Assembly: GCF_014219065.1 (NCBI RefSeq)
Contig: NZ_JACLGO010000023.1
Location: 1 to 64,000 of the forward strand
Origin: Halopseudomonas xiamenensis
GTDB taxonomy: Bacteria; Pseudomonadota; Gammaproteobacteria; Pseudomonadales; Pseudomonadaceae
Direction: 5' to 3'
DNA length: 64,000 nucleotides
Shown: positions 38,030 to 48,007 of the stretch, one piece after another
Layout: each line of letters begins with the position of its first letter
Position numbering within the stretch: the first letter of the stretch is position 1
Translations under genes and position numbers: made by a program
Notes under the pieces: generated by a model
Told to the model about the DNA's origin: nothing
What the model saw: the letters and a program-made list of their open reading frames with translations, nothing else
Databases searched by the model: none

Positions 38030-38045
38030 ATTACAAAAAAGTAAT
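38030..38045. promoter_or_regulatory. CopR/CusR-like box upstream of copA
   Basis: The site ATTACAAAAAAGTAAT lies 118 bp upstream of the copA start. A TTGACT-AG-AGTCAA dyad follows at about 38074 and may be part of the promoter. Confidence 0.65.
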
Positions 38046-38162
38046 GCAGGCGTCACTCGTGTGACAGCTCGATTTGACTAGAGTCAAGTAACCGCTGCCG
38101 ATGGTCCAGTCCCAGCGTATCTCATTGAGCCATCGAACTACCTGATAAAGGATTCTCATTGC

Positions 38163-39959
38163 GTGAAACACTTAACTGAACTCCCCATTCTTAACCCAGG
38201 TTTGTCTCGACGCCGTTTTGTTCAAGGTTTGGCAGCCGGTGGTGTATTGCTGAGTCTGTCTCCTTTGGCGCGCGCGACTGGCCTGTTGTCAGGCGCGGGC
38301 ACGAAAACGGGCACCGCTAATATTCTAAGCGGTACCCAGTTCGATCTGGAGATAGGTGAGTCCGCCGTCAACTTTACAGGCAACCCCCGCATAGCCACGA
38401 CCATTAACGGCTCACTGCCCGCACCAACGTTACGCTGGCGTGAGGGAGATACGGTCACCATTCGCGTGACGAATCGGTTGAAGGAAACCACATCGATTCA
38501 TTGGCACGGCATCATCCTGCCATTTGAGATGGATGGCGTGCCGGGCATCAGCTTTAGAGGGATCCAGCCTGGCGAAACCTTCACCTACCAGTTCAAAGTG
38601 CAGCAAAACGGCACCTACTGGTACCACTCGCACTCTGGAATGCAGGAGGCGACCGGGGTCTACGGGGCGATCATTATTGATCCCGCTCAAGACGACCCAA
38701 TTCGTGCAGACCGCGAATATGTCGTTCAGCTGTCTGACTGGACTGACGAAGACCCGATGCGGGTGCTGGCGAAGCTCAAAATGCAGGGTGATTACTACAA
38801 CTACAACCAGCCTACCGCAGTAGATTTCTTTCAGGACGCCTCCCGCATTGGGCTGAAGGCAGCCATTGATAAACGCAAGATGTGGAATGAGATGCGGATG
38901 AGTCCGACGGATCTGGCCGATTTGTCAGCTGACGTACTCACCTATCTGATGAACGGCACCACTCCCGCAGGCAACTGGACAGGGCTGTTTCGGCCCGGGG
39001 AGCGCATCCGCCTGCGCTTCATTAACGGTGCCGCCAATACCTTCTACGATGTCCGTATCCCAGGTCTTCAGTTAACCGTTGTTCAAGCCGACGGCATCAA
39101 CGTCGAACCCGTTACCGTAGATGAGTTCCGGTTCGGGCCAGGGGAAACCTACGATGTTCTGGTGCAGCCAAAAGATGATGCTCACACCATCTTTGCCCAA
39201 GCCATGGATCGTACAGGTTACGCGCGCGGCACACTGGCTACCCATGCCGGTCTTGAAGCGCCCGTCCCAGCGATTGATCCAGTCGAATGGCTTTCCATGG
39301 GAGACATGATGGGCGCTATGGGGGGCGGCATGGCCGGGATGAGCCACGGCGATATATCGGGAATGGATCACGGCAACATGAAGGGCATGAATCATGCCGG
39401 CATGGGCCATGGCGCAATGACTGCAGCTGGTGCCAGTACTGAAGTACGCCACGCCAGGACTGAATACGGGGCGAGTATTGATATGCGAGTCGATACACCG
39501 CGTACCAACCTGGACGACCCTGGTATCGGTCTGCGCAATAACGGACGGCGCGTGCTCACGCTGGCCGACTTGCACACCATCGGCGGCCCGATGGATCCGC
39601 GCGGTGCAGAGCGTGAGATCGAGCTCCACCTGACCGGCAATATGGAGCGCTATACCTGGTCATTTGACGGCGTGGAGTATGGCAAATCGACGCCGGTGCG
39701 TTTTCATTACGGCGAGCGGGTCAGGATCATATTGCACAACGACACCATGATGACGCACCCCATGCACTTGCACGGCATGTGGAGTGAACTGGAAACGCCT
39801 GACGGACAATTTCTGGCACGACGCCACACAATTCCTGTGCAACCTGCTCAACGCATCAGCTTTCTCGTGACGGCTGACGCTCTGGGGCGATGGGCATGGC
39901 ACTGTCATTTGATGCTGCACATGGACACGGGGATGTTTCGTGAAGTGGTGGTGGCATGA
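38163..39959 (+). CDS. copA: periplasmic multicopper oxidase CopA
   Basis: The 598-aa copper-resistance oxidase is exported by Tat (LSRRRFVQGLAAGG at residues 14-27). The copper-ligand motifs are HWHGIILPFE, YWYHSHSGMQ, HPMHLHGMW and HCHLMLHMDTGM. A Met/His-rich loop near residues 380-420 (GMDHGNMKGMNHAGMGHGAM) binds copper ions. It oxidises Cu(I) in the periplasm. The start is GTG. The stop overlaps copB, and the copA-copB-copI-cytochrome genes form one operon. Confidence 0.95.
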   Translation: MKHLTELPILNPGLSRRRFVQGLAAGGVLLSLSPLARATGLLSGAGTKTGTANILSGTQFDLEIGESAVNFTGNPRIATTINGSLPAPTLRWREGDTVTIRVTNRLKETTSIHWHGIILPFEMDGVPGISFRGIQPGETFTYQFKVQQNGTYWYHSHSGMQEATGVYGAIIIDPAQDDPIRADREYVVQLSDWTDEDPMRVLAKLKMQGDYYNYNQPTAVDFFQDASRIGLKAAIDKRKMWNEMRMSPTDLADLSADVLTYLMNGTTPAGNWTGLFRPGERIRLRFINGAANTFYDVRIPGLQLTVVQADGINVEPVTVDEFRFGPGETYDVLVQPKDDAHTIFAQAMDRTGYARGTLATHAGLEAPVPAIDPVEWLSMGDMMGAMGGGMAGMSHGDISGMDHGNMKGMNHAGMGHGAMTAAGASTEVRHARTEYGASIDMRVDTPRTNLDDPGIGLRNNGRRVLTLADLHTIGGPMDPRGAEREIELHLTGNMERYTWSFDGVEYGKSTPVRFHYGERVRIILHNDTMMTHPMHLHGMWSELETPDGQFLARRHTIPVQPAQRISFLVTADALGRWAWHCHLMLHMDTGMFREVVVA

Positions 39960-41020
39960 AAACAACACTCAACAGCTCAGGCATCCGGATCATGAATAGC
40001 CTCTTTAAAAAGAAACTGCTTACTGCGGCGATGGTTACAGGAGTTGTGCTGCCGTTGTTCGCCCATGGGCAAACCCAACATGCAGGGCACGCGGAACATA
40101 TGCCTGCCGCACCAAAGTCCAGCGTACCCGCGGAGGCCACTGGCATGAATCATGGAACCATGGACATGTCGGATATGGACCATAGCTCCATGGACATGAC
40201 AGGTATGGACCATGGCTCAATGTCAGGTATGGATCATGGCAGTGGCGAAATGGATCACGGCGATATGCAGATGCAAGGCGGCTCGGCACCACCTGACGCC
40301 CGCGACCCCGATGCCTACTCTGATGGGTTTGAGCGCAATGCAGGTAAATTTGCGCTCCCCCCATCAGATGCACTCATCATGTCGGATATGCATAAGTTCG
40401 GTTCCGTTTATTTCGATCAACTGGAGTACGTCAAGGCGCGAGGTGAGGAGTGGGCTGCATATGAGGGCGAGGCCTGGTACGGCAGCACCTACAATCGTGC
40501 GGTCATCAAGGCTGAAGGCGAAGTGGCCAGCGGCAAGCTCCGGGAGTCCGAAACGGAACTGCTATGGCGCCATGCAGTTTCTACCTTTTGGAATACCGAG
40601 CTTGGTTTTCGGTTTGACCATGCAGACGGCGCGCCGAATCGAGAGTGGCTTGCATTCGGCTTCAAAGGACTGGCGCCCTATTGGTTTGAAGTAGATGCAA
40701 CCGCTTACGTCGGCCCGAGCGGACGTACTGCCCTGGCCTTGGAAGCGGAATACGACATCAGACTAACCCAGAAGCTCTACTTGCAACCGCGGATGGAAGT
40801 GAACTTTCATGGCAAAGACGATGAGCGCTGGGGAATCGGCAGTGGTTTGACCGATGGCACTGCTGGATTACGCGTTAAATACGAAATAACTCGACAGCTG
40901 GTCCCTTATGTTGGTGTGGAATGGGCTAGCAAATTCAGTAAAACAGCGGATTACGCCCGGGCAGCGGGAGAGTCCAGACAGGAAACCCGCTTTGTGACTG
41001 GCCTGAGCTTCCGCTTCTAA
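39956..41020 (+). CDS. copB: outer membrane copper-resistance protein CopB
   Basis: A 354-aa protein with a signal peptide ending near FAHGQTQ, a Met/His-rich segment of repeated MDHxxM units (about residues 60-105) and a C-terminal beta-barrel ending in the aromatic LSFRF, as expected for an outer-membrane protein. It sequesters or exports copper at the outer membrane together with CopA. A second in-frame start (MNSLFKKKLL, residue 13) gives a better signal peptide and may be the real one. Confidence 0.92.
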   Translation: MKTTLNSSGIRIMNSLFKKKLLTAAMVTGVVLPLFAHGQTQHAGHAEHMPAAPKSSVPAEATGMNHGTMDMSDMDHSSMDMTGMDHGSMSGMDHGSGEMDHGDMQMQGGSAPPDARDPDAYSDGFERNAGKFALPPSDALIMSDMHKFGSVYFDQLEYVKARGEEWAAYEGEAWYGSTYNRAVIKAEGEVASGKLRESETELLWRHAVSTFWNTELGFRFDHADGAPNREWLAFGFKGLAPYWFEVDATAYVGPSGRTALALEAEYDIRLTQKLYLQPRMEVNFHGKDDERWGIGSGLTDGTAGLRVKYEITRQLVPYVGVEWASKFSKTADYARAAGESRQETRFVTGLSFRF

Positions 41021-41086
41021 CAACGGCTTTTTAACTGGGTAGTTCTATCAGCTACCCCACTAATCGACTCTTGGAGAGCATTCACT

Positions 41087-41587
41087 ATGAAAAAGACTTT
41101 TACCATTCTCGCGTTCAGTCTGCTGCCAGCCTTTGCTATCGCAGCAGTTGACCACTCCGGGCACGACATGCACGGAATGCACGGACATGACATGTCGACC
41201 ATGTCGCACGCTACTTCTACAGTGGGTCAGCCCGGCGATCCGGCAAACGTCTCCCGGACGATTGAAATCATCATGGATGACAACATGCGCTTCACTCCCA
41301 GCGATATTCAGGTGGAAGCTGGTGAAACAGTTCGTTTTTTTATCAAGAACGTAGGACAGGTGCCGCATGAAATGGTGATTGGCTCAATAGAAGAGCTCAA
41401 GGCGCATGCAGCTGAAATGCTGGCAGCACCTGGCATGGAACACGAAGAGCCGAACATGATTACTCTACAACCAGGCAAGGTAGGCGGTCTGGTGTGGCAG
41501 TTTGATCAGCCAGGCAAGGTTGATTTTGCATGCCTTATTCCAGGCCATACCGAGGCGGGGATGGTAGGCAAGGTTGAAGTCATCTGA
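41087..41587 (+). CDS. copI: cupredoxin-family copper tolerance protein (CopI-like)
   Basis: The 166-aa precursor has a signal peptide, a His/Met-rich leader (HSGHDMHGMHGHDM) and a single cupredoxin domain. The copper ligands are in VPHEMVIG and FACLIPGHTEAGM (Cys, His, Met). CopI-type proteins are periplasmic or exported blue-copper proteins needed for copper tolerance under low oxygen. It is 66 bp downstream of copB, with GGAGAG upstream of the start. Confidence 0.85.
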   Translation: MKKTFTILAFSLLPAFAIAAVDHSGHDMHGMHGHDMSTMSHATSTVGQPGDPANVSRTIEIIMDDNMRFTPSDIQVEAGETVRFFIKNVGQVPHEMVIGSIEELKAHAAEMLAAPGMEHEEPNMITLQPGKVGGLVWQFDQPGKVDFACLIPGHTEAGMVGKVEVI

Positions 41588-41596
41588 GCCACATAA

Positions 41597-42067
41597 ATGT
41601 CTGGAAGAAATAAAATATTAGGAGCGATCGGCGTTGCGATAGTTGGCGCCGTCGCCTTCCTTTATACGGCCACACGTGAGCCTGGCCCGGAATTCATAGA
41701 TCCTGCCGATCAGAATCTGGTCATGCTTGGTCAGTCCATCTACGTAACGCATTGCGCGGTCTGTCATGGGGAGTCGCTGCAGGGGCAGGAAAACTGGCGC
41801 CAGCGTCTCCCCAATGGGAGATTACCCGCGCCGCCCCATGACCCAACCGGACATACGTGGCACCACTCGGACGCCATGCTGGTGGATATGGTAAGAAATG
41901 GCCTGGTTCCCGGCAGAACGGCGCCGCCCGGCTACGAAAGCGATATGCCTGCATACCGGAATATTCTGGTTGATGAGGATATTGTTGCAGTGCTGGCTTA
42001 CATTAAAAGTACCTGGCCACCTGAGGTTCTACACGCGCAGAAACAAACCACCCTGCGTCAGCAATGA
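41597..42067 (+). CDS. membrane-anchored c-type cytochrome
   Basis: A 156-aa protein with an N-terminal anchor (ILGAIGVAIVGAVAFLYTAT) and one haem site CAVCHGE; a likely distal Met is in ESDMPAYRNILVDED. Single-haem cytochromes of this type end many cop operons and may take electrons from CopA or CopI. It follows copI by 9 bp and is followed by a strong terminator. Confidence 0.85.
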   Translation: MSGRNKILGAIGVAIVGAVAFLYTATREPGPEFIDPADQNLVMLGQSIYVTHCAVCHGESLQGQENWRQRLPNGRLPAPPHDPTGHTWHHSDAMLVDMVRNGLVPGRTAPPGYESDMPAYRNILVDEDIVAVLAYIKSTWPPEVLHAQKQTTLRQQ

Positions 42068-42115
42068 CGCAGGGTGTGCGATACGGGGTACTTTCTTATA
42101 GCTAGAAAACCGAAG

Positions 42116-42145
42116 AAAAATGGCGAGTAGAGACTCGCCATTTTT
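42116..42145. terminator. strong bidirectional terminator
   Basis: A perfect 13-bp stem (arms AAAAATGGCGAGT / ACTCGCCATTTTT) with an AGAG loop, between the cop operon and the convergent ATPase gene. Confidence 0.9.
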
Positions 42146-42169
42146 CGTTATGTCTTCGACGTATCCAGC

Positions 42170-44494
42170 TTAAACCGAACCGCGAAGCCGCAGTGAGTTG
42201 AATACAACGGACGCTGAACTCAGACTCATCGCCAGGGCTGCAAACATCGGTGACAGAAGCAGCCCGGCAAACGGGTACAGAACGCCAGCGGCCAGCGGAA
42301 CGCCTAGCGCATTATAAATAAACGCAAAACCCAGGTTCTGCTTCATATTAAGAACAGTCTTGTTTGACAGATCCCGGGCAATCGAGATACCCCGCAGGTC
42401 TCCTTTTACCAAGGTGACTTGCGCACTGTTCATCGCTACGTCCGTCCCGGTTCCCATAGCGATACCGACATTCGCCTTGGCCAGTGCCGGGGCATCGTTG
42501 ATGCCGTCGCCCGCCATCGCAACGATGCAACCTTCGGACTGCAGCTTGTCCACCAGCTCCAGTTTATCGGCCGGCTTCACTTCACCATGTATTTCATCAA
42601 TGCCTAACTGGGCGGCGACCGCTTTGGCCGTTGAGATACCGTCACCGGTGGCCATGATGACCCTGATTCCTGCGGCCTTGAGCGCCTGTACCGCTTCTGG
42701 GGTGCTCTTCTTGATGGGGTCGGAAACGGCGAGTAGGCCGACCAGTGTGCCGTCAACCGCCAGGTACATCACACTCGCACCCTTTGTCCTCCATCCCTCA
42801 GCGGTGGCAGCCAGGCCATCAACATTGACGTTATCCTGCTGCATGAACGCAGTGTTGCCCAACAGCAGTGTTTTGCCTTCAACCTTGCCCCGTACGCCTA
42901 TGCCGCTACCCGAGTCAAAGTCGTCCACTGGGCTGAGCACCAAATTACGTTCGCGCGCAGCGCTGACAATAGCGTCAGCCAACGGATGCTCGCTGCCTTG
43001 ATCGAGGCTGGCAGCCAGGCGCAAGATTTCATCGGCGTCCAACTCGCCAGCGGAAACAGCCTGATCGAATGCGGGTCGGCCTTCTGTCAAGGTGCCGGTC
43101 TTGTCTACGATGAGCGTATCGACTTTGCGCAGATTTTCTATTGCTGCTGCATCACGAAACAGAACACCCTGGGTTGCGCCTCGTCCGGTAGCAACCATGA
43201 CTGACATGGGCGTTGCGAGCCCCAGCGCACAAGGGCAAGCGATGATCAGAACAGCGACCGCATTGATCAGGCCATAGACCCAGCTTGGCTGCGGGCCGAA
43301 CATGCCCCACACGACCAAGGTGAGGATGGCGATGGCTACCACCGCCATGACAAAGTAACCCGCCACCAAATCAGCCATCCGTTGCATCGGCGCCCGAGAG
43401 CGTTGGGCCTGAGCCACCAACTGGACAATTTGTGACAACACAGTGGCCGAGCCGACTTTCTCCGCCCGGATCACAAGTGCACCAGAGGTGTTCATCGTTG
43501 CCCCTATGACCTTGTCACCCGGGCGCTTGCTGATGGGTAACGATTCACCAGTCAACATGGATTCATCGAGAGAACTTGCACCCTCTTCAACAATGCCATC
43601 GACAGGAACTTTCTCACCGGGACGTACGCGTAAACGATCACCTTCATGCACATGCGTCAGCGGTACATCTTCTTCTGTTCCGTCTGCATTGATACGGCGG
43701 GCCGTCTTGGGCGCCAGACCGAGCAATGACCGGACGGCAGCGGATGTCTGGGAACGCGCGCGAAGCTCCAGCACCTGACCAAACAGCGTAAGGGAAATGA
43801 TCACCACTGCGGCTTCGAAATAAACCGCCACACGCCCCATGGACATGAATGTTTCCGGAAATATACCGGGAGCTACGGTTGCCAGCGTGCTGTAGACGAA
43901 GGCGGCACCGGTACCCAAGCCGATGAGCGTCCACATGTTGGGACTGCGGTTGACCACTGATTGCCAACCCCGTACGAAGAACGGCTGTCCGGCCCACAGC
44001 ACCACGGGAAGCGACAGTACAAGCTCTATCCACGTTTGCGTCGCCATCTCGAACCAGCCAAGCTGTGGCCCAAACATGGCAAGCACCGTGACAATGACGG
44101 TAAAAGGCAATGTCCACCAGAATCGCCTGGAAAAATCGTCCAGCTCGGGATTGTCATCTTCCAGACTGGGCATCAGGGGTTCAAGTGCCATGCCGCATTT
44201 TGGGCAGATGCCGGCATGATCCTGCCGTATTTCCGGATGCATCGGGCAGGTATAGATTGTGCCTTTGGCCGCTTCCGGAGGTGGCTCTGAGGCTGGCGAT
44301 AGAAACTTCTCAGGATCATGCTCGAATCTATCCATGCACTTGGTGCTGCAGAAATAGTGAGTTTTACCCGCATGCTCAACATGGTGGGTAGAGTCTGCCG
44401 TTACACGCATGCCGCAGACCGGGTCTGTAAGCTCTAAACCCGTGCTCGGGGGTGTATGGTGATGACAGTGAGACTCAGAATTAATGTGCGCCAT
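42170..44494 (-). CDS. copper-translocating P-type ATPase with YHS and metal-binding N-terminus
   Basis: A 774-aa P1B ATPase. The N-terminus lacks the usual GMTCxxC domain; it carries a His run (HCHHH), a YHS/TRASH domain (DPVCGMRV to [11 protein letters not shown], about 24-62) and a second metal-binding motif YTCPMHPEI to [11 protein letters not shown] (about 81-107). The membrane motif CPCALG, the phosphorylation site DKTGTLTEG, the HP motif SEHPLADA and [11 protein letters not shown] are intact. It exports Cu(I) from the cytoplasm. It is divergent from copRS, with two CopR-like boxes between. Confidence 0.93.
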   Translation of the reverse strand: MAHINSESHCHHHTPPSTGLELTDPVCGMRVTADSTHHVEHAGKTHYFCSTKCMDRFEHDPEKFLSPASEPPPEAAKGTIYTCPMHPEIRQDHAGICPKCGMALEPLMPSLEDDNPELDDFSRRFWWTLPFTVIVTVLAMFGPQLGWFEMATQTWIELVLSLPVVLWAGQPFFVRGWQSVVNRSPNMWTLIGLGTGAAFVYSTLATVAPGIFPETFMSMGRVAVYFEAAVVIISLTLFGQVLELRARSQTSAAVRSLLGLAPKTARRINADGTEEDVPLTHVHEGDRLRVRPGEKVPVDGIVEEGASSLDESMLTGESLPISKRPGDKVIGATMNTSGALVIRAEKVGSATVLSQIVQLVAQAQRSRAPMQRMADLVAGYFVMAVVAIAILTLVVWGMFGPQPSWVYGLINAVAVLIIACPCALGLATPMSVMVATGRGATQGVLFRDAAAIENLRKVDTLIVDKTGTLTEGRPAFDQAVSAGELDADEILRLAASLDQGSEHPLADAIVSAARERNLVLSPVDDFDSGSGIGVRGKVEGKTLLLGNTAFMQQDNVNVDGLAATAEGWRTKGASVMYLAVDGTLVGLLAVSDPIKKSTPEAVQALKAAGIRVIMATGDGISTAKAVAAQLGIDEIHGEVKPADKLELVDKLQSEGCIVAMAGDGINDAPALAKANVGIAMGTGTDVAMNSAQVTLVKGDLRGISIARDLSNKTVLNMKQNLGFAFIYNALGVPLAAGVLYPFAGLLLSPMFAALAMSLSSASVVFNSLRLRGSV

Positions 44495-44624
44495 GGATTA
44501 GCACCTTTTTCAAATAGGCAGGCAATGTGCGCCGCGTTTAATCGGCTTCTTATAGGTAGGGGATTACATGAATCATGATGCCATAAGTTTATTAGCTAAA
44601 GATGACCAGGTTGCTCTCGAATAC

Positions 44625-44640
44625 ATTACATTTTTGTCAT
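44625..44640. promoter_or_regulatory. CopR/CusR-like box (ATPase side)
   Basis: The site ATTACATTTTTGTCAT has one mismatch in its right half. It lies 131 bp upstream of the P-type ATPase. Confidence 0.6.
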
Positions 44641-44692
44641 GCGGTGAAAAAAATATTTTCTCATCGAAATAGTTTGGTTTCACTCCGTCAAC

Positions 44693-44708
44693 ATTACATA
44701 TTTGTAAT
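44693..44708. promoter_or_regulatory. CopR/CusR-like box (copR side)
   Basis: ATTACATATTTGTAAT is the best copy of the motif in the window, a complete dyad. It lies 93 bp upstream of copR, consistent with autoregulation. Confidence 0.75.
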
Positions 44709-44800
44709 GTCCAGGTCATGTTGCGGGAAGATTCAGTTTTTAAAATAGATAATGACATGAGCTGGCTTTCGTGAGCTGAACTGTAAAATGGAGTGAAACG

Positions 44801-45484
44801 ATGAAGATTCTCATCGTAGAAGATGAAGTAAAAACTGGGGATTATATCCGGCAGGGCCTCATGGAATCCGGCTTTGTGGTAGATCTCGCCCGTACTGGGC
44901 TCGATGGTCACCATCTAGCGCTTACCGGCTCGTATGACTTGATTGTCCTTGATGTGATGCTACCTGATGTGGATGGTTGGCGAATCGTGCAGTCATTGAG
45001 AGAGGCCAGATCTACCACGCCTGTATTATTTCTCACCGCAAGGGACAGTGTAGAAGACCGGGTCAAGGGTCTGGAATTGGGAGCGGACGACTATCTGGTC
45101 AAGCCTTTTGCTTTTTCGGAGCTGCTGGCACGAGTACGTACATTGTTACGGCGCGGTGCTGCGCCGGTTTTTCAGGATCAACTCCAGGTGGCTGACCTGG
45201 TGCTGGATATACCTCGCCGTCGCGCACAGCGACATGGCGTGAGGATCAACTTGACCAACAAGGAGTTCGCCCTGCTTGAACTCCTTGTGCGGCGCCAAGG
45301 GGAAGTGTTACCACGCTCATTGATCGCTTCCCAGGTGTGGGACATGAATTTTGACAGTGACACCAATGTCATCGATGTTGCTATCCGGCGGCTGCGCGCG
45401 AAGATCGATGATGATTTTGAACCAAAGCTGATTCATACCGTACGCGGCATGGGTTATATGCTTGACGTGACACAGCCAGGTTAG
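44801..45484 (+). CDS. copR: copper response regulator CopR
   Basis: A 227-aa OmpR-family regulator. The receiver has the acidic pair near EDE, the phosphorylated Asp51 in [14 protein letters not shown] and the switch Lys in DDYLVKPF. The winged-helix output domain ends [20 protein letters not shown]. It activates cop and cus genes in response to periplasmic copper sensed by CopS. The copS start lies 4 bp after its stop. Confidence 0.94.
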   Translation: MKILIVEDEVKTGDYIRQGLMESGFVVDLARTGLDGHHLALTGSYDLIVLDVMLPDVDGWRIVQSLREARSTTPVLFLTARDSVEDRVKGLELGADDYLVKPFAFSELLARVRTLLRRGAAPVFQDQLQVADLVLDIPRRRAQRHGVRINLTNKEFALLELLVRRQGEVLPRSLIASQVWDMNFDSDTNVIDVAIRRLRAKIDDDFEPKLIHTVRGMGYMLDVTQPG

Positions 45485-45487
45485 CCC

Positions 45488-46894
45488 ATGAAAAGACGCC
45501 CGCTATCTCTGGTCGTTAGACTCACCGTCTCCATTGGCGCTGTGATAACCGCTGTTCTCCTCACCTTTGGCTGGATGATGGAGCGCTCTATCAATAATCA
45601 TTTCGTCCAGCAGGATGTGGATGAGCTCAACTCAGTAGTTCAGGCGTTGCAATACCTCCTCGCGACCGTACCGGCCGATATACCCGCCGACGAGCTGCAT
45701 CAGCGTCTCGCTAGCGTGGTAACAGGCCATCGTAACGCCCAATACCAGATCAGGACCGAGAGTGGGTCATTGATCTACTCGACACCGGGTTTCAATCTGG
45801 ACACCTTCGCCCGAACTGCCCGGCCCGTAGAAAACATCACTATCGATACGGTTGAGAGCTGGAATGATCACCAGGAAGCGTTCCGTGGTGCGGTCTTGTG
45901 GCTCGAATCAGGCCGGCTTGAAGACGCCTCCAGGCTCAGGCTCGCGGTAGCCACGGGTATCGACTTTCATCTGCATTATCTGGACAGTTTTCGAAGCTAC
46001 CTCCGGATTGTCACCCTTTTTGCGTGCTTGATAGCCCTGCTGGCAACCTGGTTCGCCGTTTATCAGGGGCACGCTCCTATTCGACGTATCAGTAGGGAGA
46101 TGAGACGCATCAGATCTGATCAGCTGCATATTCGTCTTGAACCGCAATCCGTGCCTGCCGAGCTGGTAGAGCTGACGGTGTCCTTCAACGACATGATTGG
46201 CCGACTTGAGGATGTATTTCGACGCCTCTCGGACTTTTCCGGAGACATCGCCCACGAGCTACGGACTCCTATTACCAATCTGCGCACCCAGACTGAGGTA
46301 GCGCTGACCCAGGCTCGCAGCGTGGAGCAGTACCGGGAAGTGCTGTATTCCAACCTCGAAGAATATGACCGCATGGCCAAGATGGTCGGTGACATGCTTT
46401 TCCTGGCTCAGGCTGATAATCAGTTGCTTAAGCCGGAATTGGTCGATATCGATCTCCAATCAGAGCTGAGAAACCTTTTCGATTACTTCAGCGCTTGGGC
46501 AGAAGAGCGGCAGGTTCTGCTGGAGAATGCCGGAGAGCCGGTTCATGTGCTTGGCGATCAACTGATGATCCGTCGTGCATTGAGTAATCTGCTGTCCAAT
46601 GCAATCCGGCATACTCCGGAGGGTGAGAGCGTGATGACCACCCTTAAAGCGCACTCCGATAGCGTAAGAATCCGCATAAAGAACCCCGGCCCACCTATAC
46701 CTGAAGAGCATTTGAATCATATTTTTGAACGATTCTACCGGCTTGATGCATCCCGCCAACGAAGCAGCGAAGGTGCGGGGCTTGGCCTGGCCATCACTAA
46801 ATCGATTATCGAAGCGCACGGCGGGAAGATCAGAGCGTTCTCCACAACGGAGGCAACCACGTTTGAGGTTCAATTACCTCTAAAAATGGAGTAG
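45488..46894 (+). CDS. copS: copper sensor histidine kinase CopS
   Basis: A 468-aa kinase of the heavy-metal sensor type. Two membrane helices (about 12-30 and 172-192) flank a periplasmic sensor of about 140 residues, followed by HAMP, the H-box GDIAHELRTPITNL with His256, an N-box LSNLLSNAIRHTPEG and the ATP-lid motif EGAGLGLAITKSI. The periplasmic part includes His residues (DFHLHYLDSF) that could bind copper. It pairs with CopR. Confidence 0.94.
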   Translation: MKRRPLSLVVRLTVSIGAVITAVLLTFGWMMERSINNHFVQQDVDELNSVVQALQYLLATVPADIPADELHQRLASVVTGHRNAQYQIRTESGSLIYSTPGFNLDTFARTARPVENITIDTVESWNDHQEAFRGAVLWLESGRLEDASRLRLAVATGIDFHLHYLDSFRSYLRIVTLFACLIALLATWFAVYQGHAPIRRISREMRRIRSDQLHIRLEPQSVPAELVELTVSFNDMIGRLEDVFRRLSDFSGDIAHELRTPITNLRTQTEVALTQARSVEQYREVLYSNLEEYDRMAKMVGDMLFLAQADNQLLKPELVDIDLQSELRNLFDYFSAWAEERQVLLENAGEPVHVLGDQLMIRRALSNLLSNAIRHTPEGESVMTTLKAHSDSVRIRIKNPGPPIPEEHLNHIFERFYRLDASRQRSSEGAGLGLAITKSIIEAHGGKIRAFSTTEATTFEVQLPLKME

Positions 46895-46946
46895 ATGACG
46901 ACATTGCTGCCCTGGAGCTCGGCAACCACAGGGCAGCGGCCAGGAA

Positions 46947-47276
46947 TTACGCTGCCATCCGCTCGCATTCTTCTGCACATTTTCTGCAAGCTTCGGCGCA
47001 CCGCTGACAGTGCTCCATCTGATGTTTCCCGCATTCCTCTGCACAGGCCCGGCACACCTTCGCACACAGCGCACAAAACTCCTTGGCCAGCTCACTATCA
47101 CGGCTCATTAATACGGCCGCCAGCGAACAAATATCTGCGCAGTCCCGATCAAGCTCAATGCAACGAGCCATCGCTTTCACGTCTTCCTCACGCAAGCATG
47201 CGGAAGCGCACATTTCACATGCCTGAGCACATGCCCAACATGCCTGGATACAAGACTGGTACATGGAATTAGTCAT
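46947..47276 (-). CDS. Cys-rich four-helix-bundle copper-binding protein (Csp-like)
   Basis: A 109-aa protein with 19 cysteines in CxxxC and CxxC spacing along four helices (SCIQACWACAQACEMCASAC and CALCAKVCRACAEECGKH are examples). This is the Csp/DUF326 type, in which the bundle core fills with many Cu(I) ions. There is no signal peptide, so it should store copper in the cytoplasm (Csp3-like). I chose the start at 47276 with GGAG upstream. It is convergent with copS. Confidence 0.88.
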   Translation of the reverse strand: MTNSMYQSCIQACWACAQACEMCASACLREEDVKAMARCIELDRDCADICSLAAVLMSRDSELAKEFCALCAKVCRACAEECGKHQMEHCQRCAEACRKCAEECERMAA

Positions 47277-47389
47277 TGCGTTCTCCGGAATCGTTGTTTC
47301 ATCGTTAAACATAGTTGCTTGAGAGCTCCTTCAAGAGTCGCCCACATGAAATACGACCGACATGAACTGACCCCGTTCAGGCGATCTTC

Positions 47390-47405
47390 ATTACAATTCT
47401 GTAAG
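47390..47405. promoter_or_regulatory. CopR/CusR-like box between csp and cus genes
   Basis: ATTACAATTCTGTAAG lies in the divergent region and could serve both the Cys-rich protein (leftward) and the cus operon (rightward). A TGACAT-AA-ATGTCA dyad follows at about 47481. Confidence 0.65.
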
Positions 47406-47598
47406 GAACATAACCCTTCGCTTTTATTTCAGAAGTATCTCGGTGCGTTTTGTAGTGACGGATGGCCCAACCCCGATCTCTGACATAAATGTCATTTTCA
47501 GGTCAGGCTCAAGTCAGGTTATTTTCCATATACTCTGTGTAAATACGGCAAGAACCATAGGAAGGTTACATCGTGGTTTAGCTGCTTATGGATTAGCT

Positions 47599-47928
47599 AT
47601 GAAGGCGATTATGCGACTCTTGCTCCTGCTATTAGCGCTTACGTTTCCCATTAATGGGATCGCGCAACTGTATATGTCAACATGGCCGTCAATGCATCAC
47701 GCCACGCTTGATGGTGAATCTGAATGTCATGGCGCGCAGGCGCAGCAGGACAAGCCCCCCGTCTGCAAAGCAGAACACCAATGCAACCTAGCTAGCCTTC
47801 TTCAAGTCCTTGCGGGAAAAGCACAGGCGATCCCCTTGGCAAAGCCCATACCTATTCCATACGTCCGCTCACTCCTCGCTCGAAGCCCAGACAGCGTCTG
47901 GCATCCACCCCGTACACAACTGATCTGA
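47599..47928 (+). CDS. small secreted Cys/His protein before cusC
   Basis: A 109-aa protein with a signal peptide (MKAIMRLLLLLLALTFPING) and a mature part carrying scattered metal-type ligands (SMHHATLDGESECHG, VCKAEHQC). It resembles small DUF2946-like proteins of copper loci, but the family is not certain. The start at 47599 gives a clean signal peptide; the upstream extension to 47443 does not look conserved. It is 79 bp upstream of cusC and likely in the same transcript. Confidence 0.6.
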   Translation: MKAIMRLLLLLLALTFPINGIAQLYMSTWPSMHHATLDGESECHGAQAQQDKPPVCKAEHQCNLASLLQVLAGKAQAIPLAKPIPIPYVRSLLARSPDSVWHPPRTQLI

Positions 47929-48007
47929 TTCAAGTCTCAGCCTGGATTTAATACCCCGGGCTGGTTACTGCGCGCCTTTGGCTCGCATGGATGATCAGGA
48001 ATTTAAC

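Noticed and set aside
44573-44914. 113-codon minus-strand frame across the copR start
   Set aside because: It overlaps both CopR-like boxes and the copR start and shows no conserved features.
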